Source: Gautieria morchelliformis
Lineage: Eukaryota > Basidiomycota > Agaricomycetes > Gomphales > Gomphaceae
DNA: 64,000 nucleotides
Reading direction: 5' to 3'
Assembly: GCA_015179125.1 (NCBI GenBank)
Contig: WHVA01000213.1
Coordinates: 115,353-179,352, forward strand
Part shown: positions 31,814 to 43,743 of the stretch, in pieces
Position numbering within the stretch: the stretch's first letter is position 1
How the letters are laid out: each line of letters starts with the position of its first letter
Notes under the pieces: generated by a model
Seen by the model: the letters and a program-made list of their open reading frames with translations, nothing else
Database searches by the model: none
Told to the model about the DNA's origin: nothing
Program-made: the position numbers and the translations under genes

Positions 31814-33840
31814 ATGTCTGGTCTCTTCGCTAATGCTTCCTCTTCATATGTGCTGTTTTCTGAGCAATTTTTCAGAACTGTGACTTTCCAAGAAGCTAAG
31901 TCTCTGGCGTTACCCACCATCTTATCTGCCGATGCTCTCCACAAATGGACATATCTCCTGTCGCTGCCATCTTCCGCCAAATTGTCCACCACAGTCACCA
32001 TTGACGAGTTCATACCGAACATTGTTTCTCTACAAAATATTCTACCCGGCCTGGAGCAGGCATCCGCTGGTGGCATCAGTGGTGTTGAACTGGTTATGAA
32101 TACACCAAGAGGACCAAAGATGGTTCAGGTGCATCTCTCGAAAGTGCGTCCCGCTGCCTACTAGTTTTTTTCTTTGTTGTTTTCTGATATGTGTGGGTAG
32201 GTATGACTCTATGTTTCAATTAACAACCACACACCACATGTGATGTTTGCGCATGCCCTTGTACATCGTATTACAGAGGCCAAGCTAATTACACCTGCTA
32301 ACTTCATCAAGTTCGAAAATGAGTGGATCACGACTATGGTGTCAGGTTTCTCAACCGCCTCAGGCATGCCCTTGTGGCAACTCGGTACACTAGTTGGAGA
32401 ACGTTGGCTTTACGATGATGTTGTCAATGCGATCTCAGAGATGATCTATTGGTGAACCATTGCAGCAGATCCCCTTCGCGAAGCTCATCACTTGGTATTT
32501 CCCACCTTATTCTTCGAGGATGCAAAGGTACTATACCACCAAAACCCTCGTCTATACAGTAAAAACATCATCGGCATCCATAAATGACTTGCAACTGCAC
32601 GCATCCGCGGTTTTAGCTTCGAAATCATTGAACAGGGACATGCGTCTGCGTATCTATATACATATAGTCGTCTGAGCACTATACAGCACCGGGACTCTAT
32701 GGGGAAGGCCCCTCACATAGATGTACTCCCAGTCATGAATTAGGCTTTGTCAGGCTTAAGGTTTCCTGAAATTATGGCAGTGGTTGTCGAGAGTGGGCCA
32801 ATGCAGCCTGCCGGCAGTGGCAGCTGTACCTTGATCACCCTCAATGCGATTGAACAATGCATGGATGCCACAGTTCCTACCTGGACGCCGGCTCGATCAA
32901 CAGTGGTTCCTGATCAATGGATATATGATTTGATCACGTACCACCTTTGTTCGCAGCATCATGGGGTATGTATTCCAGTTTGAGACTGAGATCTATTATT
33001 TCTCACTAATTTGTTGTAGCTACCCTCTGAATGGACACAGGCTTGTCGCGTCGACGAAAAATTATGCCACAATCCTATAAACCATACCCTTCCTGATGTG
33101 ACTATTCCCTATCAGGACTACAATGTGTTAGACATTGAGGTACGTGCCGTAAAGCCTTGATTCTGAGAGGTATATGATGATATAGTGGTGGATTATGTAG
33201 TTTGCACATCCCATTTTCAGGTTCAGTGACCAGGTTGTGAAGCGCATTGACGCTAAGGCAAGTGTGTCAGCACCACTTCTAGTAAGTTCATGTCCGTCTA
33301 TGTGTTAACTTTCCGTAATGAGTATTTCAGCCAGCATTGCACATAAAACCACCACCTATAGCTTTTGTCTCACTGGATAAACTCCAAGGTTGTGATCCCC
33401 AATTAGATGCGATAATAGTACCTTCAGTGAAGCAAGCTAAAATGGAACCCGGTCCAGCAGATCTCACACTCAACTTGCCAGTGGCTCCAGACTCCCCCAT
33501 TTCTGTAATAGACTTGACAGGCATGCAATCATCGCCAGGATTGCATGAAATGTCAGTTATAGAGGTTTCTGACTCGGACTCGGATTTGGATTGGAGCCCG
33601 GAGACTCGGTCATATGATACTTCAGATAGCGAGAGCACATCAAGGCTGGTCAAGAAGCACCATCACATGAATGTACTTTCACCGCAGACGCCACAGAAAC
33701 AGTCTTCTTATGTAAAAGTTCAGCTCAATGACAGTCCAATTGACTTAACAGACTCCCCACTGGCCTTTCCTATTCCCAAATCATCACACTCGAAATTGTT
33801 GGCTCTAACCGTTCACTCGCAGCCATATGCCAAAAGGTAA
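31814..33840 (+). pseudogene. MULE Ulp1-like (C48) protease region and SUMO-interaction-like motifs
   Basis: Segments 31814-32164, 32240-32455, up to 32983 and 33337-33840. The second reads WQLGTLVGERWLYDDVVNAISEMI, like the W-L-x-D-x-x-[IV]-N entry motif of Ulp1/SENP proteases. The next has GSGSCTLITLNAIEQC, matching the catalytic-Cys block (G-x-x-S-C-G-x-x-x-x-N-A). The catalytic His block is not recognisable, and stops at 32453, about 32595 and about 32742 break the frame. Then come three motifs typical of SUMO interaction: VIDLTG, VIEVSDSDSD and PIDLTDS (33502-33770). Short introns probably separate pieces. It could be the N-terminal part of the transposase polyprotein or a separate gene. 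Confidence 0.6.
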
Positions 33841-34169
33841 GGCTACCCAGTAACTGAAGCGGTCCCATCTGGTGCCCCACGTATTGGCACAACATATTCC
33901 AATCTGCATGAGGCCAAGGTGGAGATTATCCGCTATGAGGAGAAACGAGGATATAAGATGCGCATTGGTCAGAGCAAGAGGATGGAAGGTGATGAGGACG
34001 GGCTTCCCAAAAAAATAACGATGCGGTGTCACAGCTATCGGACTCACCAGCCAATGCACAACCCAGCTATTGACCCGAGTGACCACCGGCAAGGCAAGAC
34101 AATCAAAACAGACTGTAAAGCACACTATAATATTAACCGTTGTGTCGGTGTATTTTCTCAGTATAAATA

Positions 34170-34505
34170 ATAATTAAATTAGGGGGGAATATGGATAAAA
34201 CCAATCATCAGAAATGTATACGACCTATAGAGGAGACATTAAAACAAAACAAAAAACCTCTATAATTTATTCGCGGAGCAGAGTGGTAGTATATCTTTTG
34301 GGTAACAGTTCCTACTATACTTGAATTTTCAAGGTATTATTTAAGGAATTGTCTAGGTTCGAGTCCTGGTAAGATAACATGAAATTAAGAAATTATATTA
34401 ATATTCATTTATTGGTAAATGTTCCAGTAATAAATGTCTTAGAACGGTTTTTATTTAAAACTCAAATTACTCCAATTTTGTTTGTTATTTTGAATTTTAA
34501 GTAAA
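34170..34505 (+). other. AT-rich insertion, probably mitochondrial DNA (NUMT), in the FAR1 domain
   Basis: Composition changes sharply to about 70-75% AT here, and the FAR1 domain is cut exactly between NINR and WIATVYTLTW. The block holds a tRNA-like stretch (34265-34377) and otherwise no ORF. Fungal mitochondrial DNA has this composition. Exact ends and any target repeat are unresolved. Confidence 0.5.
34265..34377 (+). other. tRNA-like sequence, isotype uncertain, non-functional
   Basis: It has a B-box GGTTCGAGTCC (34356-34366) inside a complete T-arm (CTAGG, loop TTCGAGT, CCTGG) and an A-box-like GAGCAGAGTGGTAG (34277-34290). An anticodon-loop-like TTTTGGGT (UGG, Pro, or UUG, Gln) follows. 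The anticodon stem does not pair, the acceptor stem is weak, and a 50-base hairpin (CAGTTCC ... GGAATTG enclosing ATACTTGAA/TTCAAGGTAT) fills the variable-arm position. Pseudogene, possibly with an inserted hairpin. Confidence 0.4.
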
Positions 34506-37162
34506 TCAGCAGCTTTTTGAGAAAGCAATGGATAGCAACTGTCTATACTCTGACCTGGGCCGAGTACACACATAACCATAACCGTAATTTGGCAGTGGGT
34601 GCCTCAGCTCCATGTCCAGCCACAGATGCACAGCGTGCCCTCATACAGACCTATGCCAACAACCCATCCTTCTCTCGGCGCCAGATTCAGGCCATCCTTT
34701 CACAGTCCTTTCCCGAGCATGACCTCAAACCATGTCAAGTATCCAATCTGATCAACGATGCACGAGCACAGAGTCGCAATGACATAGATGAACTAGGTGG
34801 GGACTTTGCTGCCATTATTCATAGTCTCCAGGAAAAATGTGCAACAGGAGAGGGTTGGCACTATTATTTGAATCTTGACGACATTGGGAAAGTTACAGGG
34901 CTCTGGTGGCAGTCGCCTGAACAGGCCGCATTGGCACGAAGGTTCTCAGATATCCTTATAACGGACAATGCAGCAAACCGTAATCAATATCGTTATCCTC
35001 TGAACATTGGGATAATTATTGACAATTTTACCAACTCACGCAACATCTGGTAAGCGCTTCAAGCTCCTGAAGACATACAAACTCATCGATGGGTTATTTG
35101 GAACCATCTCCTCACTGCACGGCTCCCGCCAGAAGTGCTTGGATCCGACCGTGACCCCGCTCTACTTCAAGCAGTAGCTCAAGAACTGCCAAGCACATTT
35201 TATGTGCTCTCTCTCCATCACCTTGATGGCAATGTCACACTTAACCTGCGCAGAACACTTGGAGTGCACTGGGATAGGTTCACTCAAGGATTTTGGAAAG
35301 TGTATCGAGCTGTGTCACCCGAAGCGTTCGAACAAGCCTGGGAGTCTCTTCTAGATCGCTTTCCATATAGCCGAAGATATCTTGAAAAAGAGCTATACCC
35401 TATCCGAGAGAAGTGGTCCCATGCCTGGGTTGCACCTAGGTTTACGGCAGGTCTCAGAACTAACGGACGTTGCAAGTCTGAGAACCGGGTGAACAAGGTC
35501 TTCGGGGGGCCAAAGGTGTCAGCCAAAATGCTTTTTGATTCCCTGAATGAGCGTACCATAAGTCAGAGTCTTAAGGAACAGGAACGGGTGTGACAGGTCA
35601 GTCATCTTGTCTCTATTACCGTTAACAATCTGAAACATGCAGTAGTCATCATGCAAACAACACGGATCCAATCTCGAACGGCTCTTTGCAAAAGTACTCA
35701 CGCTTCTACGCCAGTATGCAGGGCCGTTTGCATTGCAAACTTGTTACCGTGAGATGGGACTATCTATGTATTACAGAGTTGAGGTTCTGCAACTCCCTGA
35801 CGGTGTTACATCATGGGTGAGACAAACTATTTATATCATTTCTTTGTAAGTGATATAGTGTATGGCCTAGACACAATATGCAGTGCATGTTGAGAACGAG
35901 ATGGTATACGAGTGGCAAGGCAATGAAGAGAAGGTATGTGATTACGCTATATTCGCCACGTTGTATTCATTCAGAAAATAGCACATGCATGACCCATTCA
36001 CCAATGATACACGTCTCATCTTGACAGAATGGTTTATGATGTTGATTCGGAAGCAAGCCTTGCCGGTCACCCATCTCCTTCGAGTGATACACCTAAGCTC
36101 AGGCGCTAGTCATCTTGTGGTGATTATGGATGCAGGACGGTACGTATGTGACTGCAGTAATTTAGGCATCCCGTGCCGCCATTACTTTACTGTTTTATCC
36201 CGAGTGCAAGGGATGCTTTTTCACATAGCGCTTGTGCGTCAAAGGTGAGTCATACCTCTCTCCACAGTAACAGCATCTGAAATATGGTGTAGGTGGTGGC
36301 AGGACCCTAGTCTAGATGCTGGCTCAATCCCGCCCATAACACTGACCCATGCTGTTCCAGAAAAACGGCTTAGTCTTCGTGCACGCCCGCTACCTGTTGC
36401 ACAAGTCTCAAACCCACTGGATAGAGCACACACGAGAAATTGTACCCCCCCGCCATCCACACAGTCAATCAACGCCCGTACCATCTTCCAGGAAGCACAA
36501 GCTGCTCTTAAACCTCTCTTGAACAATGTCCAGGCTCAAGAACAGCTGGACACATTAATCCGTGGACTCGGCATGATCAGGTATGGTGATGAGACCAAAG
36601 TAGATTTAACCTATTTAATTTCATGTAGTGCATCGCAAGCCAACCCGGCTCCAGTTCTCCATGACCCACCAGTCATCTCTCATAAAGGCCGTCCCCGCAC
36701 CACACGCCTCACCTCTGCAATAGAAGGACCTCCAAGAGGAGGTGGTGGGACGAAGCGGCCCAACCCTAGTGTGACAGAAAAGCCAATCCCTCTACATCCT
36801 TCTGTTGATCCTAACCCTGTCACTGAATCACCACCAAAGCAACGCTGACGCCCCGTGTGGTGTGGACTGTGCCATCGCAAAGGACATGATCGCCGCCGTT
36901 GCTATGATATTCAGGTTGAACGCGAGAACGAATTACGAAGGGGGGCGCGAAAGTAGAAAGTAGACTAGGCCAGAGAATGGTGTATAATTCATAGAGACAA
37001 CTACGGTATATACAGCGAAGTAGACCTATGAATGTGACCTTTAGCTACCTCGCAGGGACCTGTACAGTAGCGGTGGTCACCGATATTCGGCTTGTGTCCT
37101 AGAATTTGGCGGTACCTGGTGGTGCTGATGCTGCACCGGGGTTGCTGGATAAGCCATGGGGG

Positions 37163-37199
37163 TGTTTTTCCCACAGGGGGTTGCCACACAGAATTATCC
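37163..37199 (-). repeat. MULE right terminal inverted repeat
   Basis: TGTTTTTCCCACAGGGGGTT ... AGAATTATCC. Reverse complement of the left TIR with one mismatch. Confidence 0.9.
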
Positions 37200-37247
37200 G
37201 CGATAATGCACATTGTGATAATGCAGTGTGTGATTGGAGTTCCCCTG
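37200..37247. repeat. Right part of the small repeat element split by the MULE
   Basis: GCGATAATGCACATTGTG then ATAATGCAGTGTGTGATTGG, ending AGTTCCCCTG. It continues the array seen at 30602-30712. Confidence 0.5.
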
Positions 37248-38964
37248 ACAGCCTTCTTGCCAGGGCAGGCACCCCTTTGCCATTCAAGTGCCTCGGTTGC
37301 ATGACCGAGGCCCTATCCCATGGTGTTTCACCTCTTGCCAAGACATGACATCATCCACATCATCTGGTGGCTACATGCACTGATGCTTGTATGCATCAAA
37401 TGTCCTTTCCAGTGAGCAAAGTCATTTTAGCTGTATGTTTAAACCATAGAATAGATTGAATATATTTATCCATTTATTCTAATAGTCCCCAGCAGTAATA
37501 CCATATCTGTATATAATTTTCAACTTGAAACAATTTTATTCCTAGCTGCAAATATCTGTTGTCTTCCTCTCTGAACTGATAGCATCATATATAAAAAATT
37601 CTATTCATCCAGCCTGAACATACATGAACCGATGAAAGTGATTGCAAAACTAGGATCCAGCATGATCAGACTGGGACCATGGTTTTCACTGATCTGAACT
37701 GCTCGGACCCAGATCAAATCTCACTGGGGTTGAGAGTTCACTATTACTGTTTACTCTAACTGTTCCAAAAGCAAAGGCTTGGGAACCTTCATTCCTCTAA
37801 GTTGACCCAGTCACATGATGAACAGACAGGAATGTTGCCAGACACACCAGGCCAAGCTTAGGGGGATGGTTGTAACCGTCATATATATGTATATATAACT
37901 TAGCTCATCTATATTTCATAAAATATATCACAATCGAGGCAGTTGCCAGCACCTGTAAGACATGCTTAATCCTAGCCCCAAAGTTCTTTCTCACAGTCTG
38001 CTGCTCCCCCAGGAAAGGGTGTATACCCTATTGTCTAAACATCAATGGTTGCATATCTTTGTACTATACATGCATATTATTTTAAACATACCTTCTAATC
38101 AGATCTCTCAACCATATATAATAATATAGTACAGGTATTGTCCATACTTGTTTCTATATTCTGTGATTGTACATCTAACATGTTTCATATATACTTCAAA
38201 CATGTACTCATATGGTCCATACTTGCCTCTACATTCTATCATCATACATGTAACAAGCTTCATATATACTTATAATATATATTCATCCAAATCCTATCTA
38301 AAATTGCTCTGTTATCTGAATACACACCATGCTTTAGCACATACAACCATATTTTTAAAATATCAGAACATTCAAAAAAATTTAGGATATCCACAATATA
38401 CGAGTTGCTCAAAATGATGGACTATGAATTGGGTTAGGGTTGATATTTTAAAATATATCTAATATATCCTAGAAGAATGTACATTGTTGTCAATGTGAAC
38501 ATCCTCCTTAGTCAGCCCATACAGGTACCACACATTGGGACAACTATAATCACCCCAGTCCCTGAACATAGAAGAATATTATCTATTCTTTTTAACCTAA
38601 CGATTACACTAAAATTGGATCCCTCTCTGCCAGGCTGCATGATTTCTGCTGTCTCAGGGATTTTCCCTCACAGCAGGAAAAGCTCTCTCATAGGACCGGT
38701 GGTCGGGCTGTGCAGTATCACCATAGGCAATTTCAGTATCAGTGATATGAGTCTGTGTTGCCAAAACTGCTGTTCGAGCAAACTGGCAGTTACCCCAGCA
38801 TTGCTCACTGCTGCCTTGTCAAGGGACAGCCCAGTGGTTTTTCTTATTTCCTTTATCTTCTGCCTTCCTCACCTGCTTGTCCTCACCTGTTTCTCCCTTC
38901 TCTTAAATTTGAGTTCCATGCTCCCTCACCCATGTTCACATCTGGTAGTCTGGCCTGCTCAGTA
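37248..38964. other. AT-rich intergenic DNA, no gene recognised
   Basis: Many TATATA runs (for example 37880-37930 and 38110-38300) and short ORFs of low-complexity composition. No transposase, tRNA or repeat array is identified. Confidence 0.5.
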
Positions 38965-39117
38965 GCTGTATAGTTAGTTGCTTAGGTAAGGGGATCCTCA
39001 CCCTATTCTCTTTGGACCAGTGTGTAGGTTGCCTATGTAGTTACTGAGTATATATCTTTGGATCCCCCTTATCAGTACTCCGTGTGACTTTCCATGAGTG
39101 GTAAGGTTGCCCTTACA
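38965..39117 (-). repeat. Family R LTR, copy C
   Basis: On the minus strand it starts TGTAAGGGCAACCTTACC at 39117, contains GGGGGATCCAAAGATATATA and GTCCAAAGAGAA, then GGATCCCCTTACCT. Same order as copies A and B. The 3' end is approximate. Confidence 0.6.
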
Positions 39118-42100
39118 TGCCTCAGGGCCTCCCACACCTTCAGTGCCTTCTGGCTCAGGTTCTATTCCTATTCTTTCTTGTGCTGACCATCTCCAATGCT
39201 GTTCCTTGCTTATCCATTTGCTCACTGTTATTTCCAGTATGATTGCTTATGTCATTTGGGGTTCAGGTGATCAGGGTAGCATGCCTATAGGTTGCCCTTA
39301 TAGTCACACAAAAGCCAACTCTGATGTTCCACCCACTCCACCTCCACCCTTGGGAAATATGCGTCCCAAAATACTATGTCATAGCAGCTGCCCCCGGCCT
39401 CAAGTCCCAGGTCATCAAGGTTGAGATCCAAGCAACATACACTTTGCTTAATCTAAACAATTACTAGCAATTTATATGTCATAAAGCATGAGCCTTGGTG
39501 GTGAGAAATCCTTGTGAACCACATCCAGAGCTGAGCCACATCCAGTTCGGAGATGGTATACATAGAGACTGGCTCGAGTGTAATATGGGAGTATGTTGGA
39601 GGGAAATCACATGCACGGGGGTAAGGCATTTTTTCTTTTTTGACACTTGGGCATGGGTGCTGTATAATTATTGTGCAAACTGAATGCCATAGCTTACGGG
39701 ATCACTTTGAGTTGCTGATGTGTACTCTCTCGCCACTTGTTGAAGCATGCTGAGAAGCAGGCGGCTGCCCATAGTGCAAAGTACTGCATACGTCCACCTT
39801 GAAACAATGTCAGTGTCATCTGTTCTCTCAACAATTTCAATGACCTACCCAAATCCAATTTGCCTAAGAAATGGAGGGGAAAAGATAGTGACCAGGCAAT
39901 TCAAGAGCAGAGTAACAAAGATGCCGTGAAGTAAATGTTATTTGGGCATCGGAGTGAGCAATCTAGCCATTGGCCTGGAAAAGTACAGTACACTGCCGCC
40001 TATACGTTAGAGCTGCCAGGCTGATAATTAGCCCAGACAAACAAGGATGCTGACCTGTCCCGAATGAGTATATTCAGTAACCGTGAGCAATAATTGTTCT
40101 TATATGTTATCCATGCTTGGTAAAGCATGAAGAGGCATAGGATTACTTCGGTCAAAATTGCTGGAACGAAAGAAAGGCCAAAGAGATTCGACGTAGTAGT
40201 AGCAAAGCACCCAGCTATGCTGTCAGTTCATAGGCCTGTTCAGTTCATGAGCATGTACTGGGAAGAATATTGATATCAGGAGCTTTACCAGTGAAACCCC
40301 AAAGGATGCCAGTTGTGATTAGCGATTGCAGAAAGAAACTAGCCAAGCCATAGAGAACGTGTTTGTTGCGATCATAAACAGCATAAACCTGTAACAATTT
40401 TACATCTCAACGCTTTATACGAGGAGAAAGGGAGCGTACACGGATAATTAGGGTGACTATGGTACTTCTCAGTATTACTTTACAGACCTTTGATGAGGTG
40501 TTCCTTTACCTTCAACGATAATGATTATCAATGCAATACTGTACTTCTCAATTGGAGTTGAGAAACACATCTAATAGGGACATACGATATAGCCTCCGAC
40601 CAAACGAAGAATTTGCAGCTGCACGATAATATGAAATCAATGTTATGGTCTAGCACTGACACGAAGGTTGCATTTACATCTGTGAAAATAAAATTCAATT
40701 GGCTGTATATAGCAGTGATCCCAGAGAAATGCAAACCTCATTCGAGGGAGAGCTGTGAATTAGGACTTGGACTTCAGTGCGCCCCCTTTAATATTTCCTT
40801 GGCGTGAACGAAGCAAGATACATGCATACCTGTGACCGCCATAGTGAGTGAGGCAAGTCCGAAGTAGCAAGTCTACAGTGGTTGCTAAGATTATTCTAAG
40901 TGAATGGGTGCAGTCTTTGTTGGAGACTGACTCATATAAACAGCCACTTGCTCAGTGAGCGTGGGTGATTCCAAACATTGACCACCTGACGTACGTCAAG
41001 GAAACATACGGCAATATGAAATTGTGCAACTAACCTCGACAGCGAGGGTGATCACTGAATCAAAGTCAGCATGTGGTTGGTATTTGTAGTGTTGCTCTCA
41101 CCATGGTCATATAGCATGAACGCCAAAGATGCAACCCATGAGTACTTGACAGCGGTTACTGCATTAAAAGAGGTAGTTAGCTATGTAGCCATCGTTTCTA
41201 CACGTCAGCACTTGCGTGATTCCGCCATTGTAACGACTGTTTGAGGGTTAACACACATTCTGCGCACAAAAGAAACAGGGTGTTTAATTAGAATGTGCAG
41301 ATGATCTGGCTGTTATACTTCGACTCGACCACTTACTCTAATGGCTTCATCTGAGGTGCCAGCTCGGAGGCATGGGAGTTCAAGACTATATTCCTGCAGG
41401 GGATCAGTTACTTGAGCCGCGGCGGTAGACTAACTTTAGCTAACTTATGAATATTATAAATAATCCCCAAGTTTTGAGTGAGGCAACCGCGCAAGAGCAC
41501 ATTCAATGTATTCAACTCAAGTCTAACGCAAGAGATTCGTCATTTTGTCAACTGGCAAATTTTAAGAGGGTAAGTCATGCGTACTGAAGCGTTCAGCCTT
41601 CCTATATCTGACTCGTTTCCTATCCAACTCCACTACTTTGCAGTGATTACTGATCTAGATTGACATCAATTCTGATATCGACACCTGATGTCGGCCCCAG
41701 GTTGCACACAGCCACTGCTGCCGGGAGTCTGCTGGTGGCCACCTATCCTCAGCGTACAGGTCGAGATGGATCATGCATCTACGATTGCCGTGTCAATTGT
41801 CCAGGACCCCGGTAGAGCGAGAGATGAAAAGGCGCAGGGTCTGCTTACTTGTAATACGTCGCAGCGCTGTTTGTGCTAATTAGAAAGAAATTACTGATCA
41901 TGAACATCATATTCTCTGAGTTCCGAGCTCTCTCAAGATCTCACATACTCCAAGTCGGACTCTGACATGCGGTTACTTGTGATTCTGGCCCCTGGGGCTA
42001 TCACCTGGATGATACTGTCTGAGACCTGACAGCCTCCATTAATGGCAACTTTGGGAGACCTCAGAGGAATGACACGCAGCTTTGGTGCGCAATACACAGA

Positions 42101-42350
42101 GTCACAGACCTTTGGCGCGGCAGCTATCTCCGGACGGCAGTTCCCTCATCTACCAAACCAAACCCTCGGATTTCATAGGCCATCCCGTCCGCAGGCGTCT
42201 TCATCGACGAGGAACAGGCAGGCCATTACTGTGGTATCGAACCACGATTCCCTCCAGCAGTCTGGGTATACGACCTGCGCTCGAGAAAGCTCCTCCGTAC
42301 AGTTACATTGTACGGTGAGCTTTCATCTTGGCTGCTACAGTATCATTCCG
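39118..42350. other. No gene recognised
   Basis: Short ORFs only (longest about 100 codons, 42042-42356), none with a recognisable motif or domain. No structured repeat seen. Confidence 0.45.
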
Positions 42351-42601
42351 TGTTGAAAAACCGGTCATACTTGACCGATCACCGAGATCACCGACCCTTT
42401 GTCCACTTAGCGCGTTGTCCCTTGCCGCAGCCCCTTTTGTAGTTTCACCCCATTGTTTTACTCCATTGTTCTATTCCTATTTTAGAGTACAAAAGGTCTC
42501 TCTAGCTAGTATAAGTAGAGCCCCGATTGTACAATGACCTCTCAGCTTCTCCTGACGTCGTCTTAGCCTTAGAGCTCTTATCTCAGACCTCTGCAACTAC
42601 A
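42351..42601 (+). repeat. Copia-1 5' LTR
   Basis: 251 bp starting TGTTGAAAAACCGGTC and ending CTGCAACTACA, directly followed by a primer-binding site. A TATA-like AGTATAAGTAGAG lies near 42510-42525. The partner 3' LTR was not found because the element is truncated. Confidence 0.7.
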
Positions 42602-42613
42602 GGTTATGGGCCC
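42602..42613 (+). promoter_or_regulatory. Copia-1 primer-binding site matching the initiator-tRNA anticodon arm
   Basis: GGTTATGGGCCC abuts the LTR end. Its complement, GGGCCCATAACC, resembles the anticodon stem-loop of initiator tRNA-Met (GGGCTCATAACCC) with one difference. Copia-type elements are known to use a half-tRNA made by cleavage in that arm. Confidence 0.6.
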
Positions 42614-42699
42614 TGCGCTCTAAATCGCCCTACCCAATATTACGCACTCTGGCTGCCTTGACTATGCACACAATCTTGCTTATTGTCTGATCCCTATCC

Positions 42700-43743
42700 A
42701 TGACCGACCTCGCCATCTCGTGACCTTCCATAACGGTCGAAAAATTCGACGGTACAAACTGGAGCACCTGGTCTTTCGGTATCCGTGCCAGTCTCCTATT
42801 TACCAATGCACTCGGTATTGCTGACGGCACTGAGACCACCCCAACGAAGTCATCACCGCCGACCGATGAAGAGCTTGCAAAACTCGAGGATTTTCACAAG
42901 CGCTCTCGTCAGGGCCTATCTATAGTTCTGTCGATGTGCCACCCCTCAATTTACCAATCTCTCGACCTTGCTAAATCCCTACGCAAAAACTGGGTTTCGC
43001 TCTCTGACAGATATGGCACCACCACCGGTCTCAACACTTGGGTCGATTTCAACAAATATATTTCGACCAAGTTCACTAACAACACTCCTCTTACCAAACA
43101 GATCGACGGCATGTCAGAACTCCACACTCGCATCGTCGCATCTGGACTTGCCATCAGGGACTCTTTCCACGCCCTCTTCGTCATCCAAGCCCTTCCCACC
43201 TCATATGAAGTTGTCCAGCAAACTATTCTCGCCACTGTCACCGACTTCAAGAACATCTCGTGGTCTGACATACGCACTCAGATCCTATCCGAAGAGCTTC
43301 GTCAGGGCTCACAGGTCGAAGTCAGCGCAATCGCTGTAGGTGGCAAAAAGAAAAAGGACACTTGCAATTCCTGCAAGGGAGCTGGAAATTGGGAAAAGGA
43401 TTGCAGACGCAAGGCTTGCGGCCTCTCACGAGAGGAGGCCCAGTCTGAGGCACGAAAAGGAAAAGGAAAGAAAAAGGAGAAAAAGGATAAGGGGACGGCG
43501 CCCTCTGTGAGCGCCGTTATATCAGACAACCCTGGCTCAGTTGTTCAGGCAGCACCTGTATCTATCACCGTGAGCCCAAACGACGCTGTTTGCTTCTATA
43601 TTGCATGTGAACATGAGTGGATGTTGGACTCAGTTGCACTGACCACATCACCAACAACATTTCGGATTTCTCGGAATACCGCTCACTACCCACACCCAAA
43701 TGCGCATACCTCGCCAATAAGATCACCTTTGTCTCTTTCATAG
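42700..43743 (+). pseudogene. gag: Copia-1 gag
   Basis: Frame from ATG 42700-42702, broken by TGA 42721-42723, then VEKFDGTNWSTWSFGIRASL (the UBN2/copia Gag opening), SLRKNWVSLSDRYGTTTG, LTKQIDGMSELHTRIVASG and ALFVIQALPTSYE. The CCHC knuckle position reads CNSCKGAGNWEKDC, with the zinc-binding His replaced by Asn. A Lys/Glu-rich tail follows. The frame runs past the protease start (WMLDSVAL) and ends at 43743 because of a frameshift. Confidence 0.82.

Larger units (their letters stand above)
33841..36956 (+). pseudogene. MULE transposase: FAR1-type domain, DDE core, SWIM, zinc knuckle
   Basis: FAR1-like DNA-binding region first (AKVEIIRYEEKRGYKMRIG, RCHSYRTHQPMHNPAID, KTDCKAHYNINR; about 33915-34150). 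After an AT-rich insertion it resumes at 34517 (WIATVYTLTWAEYTHNHNR, IQTYANNPSFSRRQ). Core: Asp in DILITDNAANRNQYRYPLN, Asp in GSDRDPALLQAV (35135 on) and a Glu in KSENRVNKVFG. SWIM finger YVCDCSNLGIPCRHYF (36151-36198, CxCxnCxH). C-terminal knuckle CGLCHRKGHDRRRC after TGA 36846-36848 (CGA-like context). It recognises the TIRs and performs cut-and-paste. Introns and stops both break the frame; splice sites were not resolved. Confidence 0.8.
30713..37199 (+). mobile_element. 6.5-kb Mutator-like (MULE) element with TIRs and 9-bp TSD
   Basis: Ends are 37-bp inverted repeats (30713-30749 and 37163-37199) matching at 36 of 37 positions and starting GGATAATTCTGTGTGG. Immediately outside are GTGATAATG (30704-30712) and GCGATAATG (37200-37208), a 9-bp target duplication with one T/C difference; 9 bp is the MULE hallmark. 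Inside, on the plus strand, lie a Ulp1-like region with SUMO-interaction-like motifs and a transposase with FAR1-type, DDE, SWIM and zinc-knuckle parts. Confidence 0.85.

Noticed and set aside
34265-34377. A working tRNA gene
   Set aside because: The anticodon stem does not pair, the acceptor stem is weak and the variable region is about 50 bases.
30594-37255. 8-bp target duplication around the CAGG...-bounded small repeat
   Set aside because: GGGAGGCT and ACAGCCTT do not match, so the hAT assignment of that outer repeat stays tentative.
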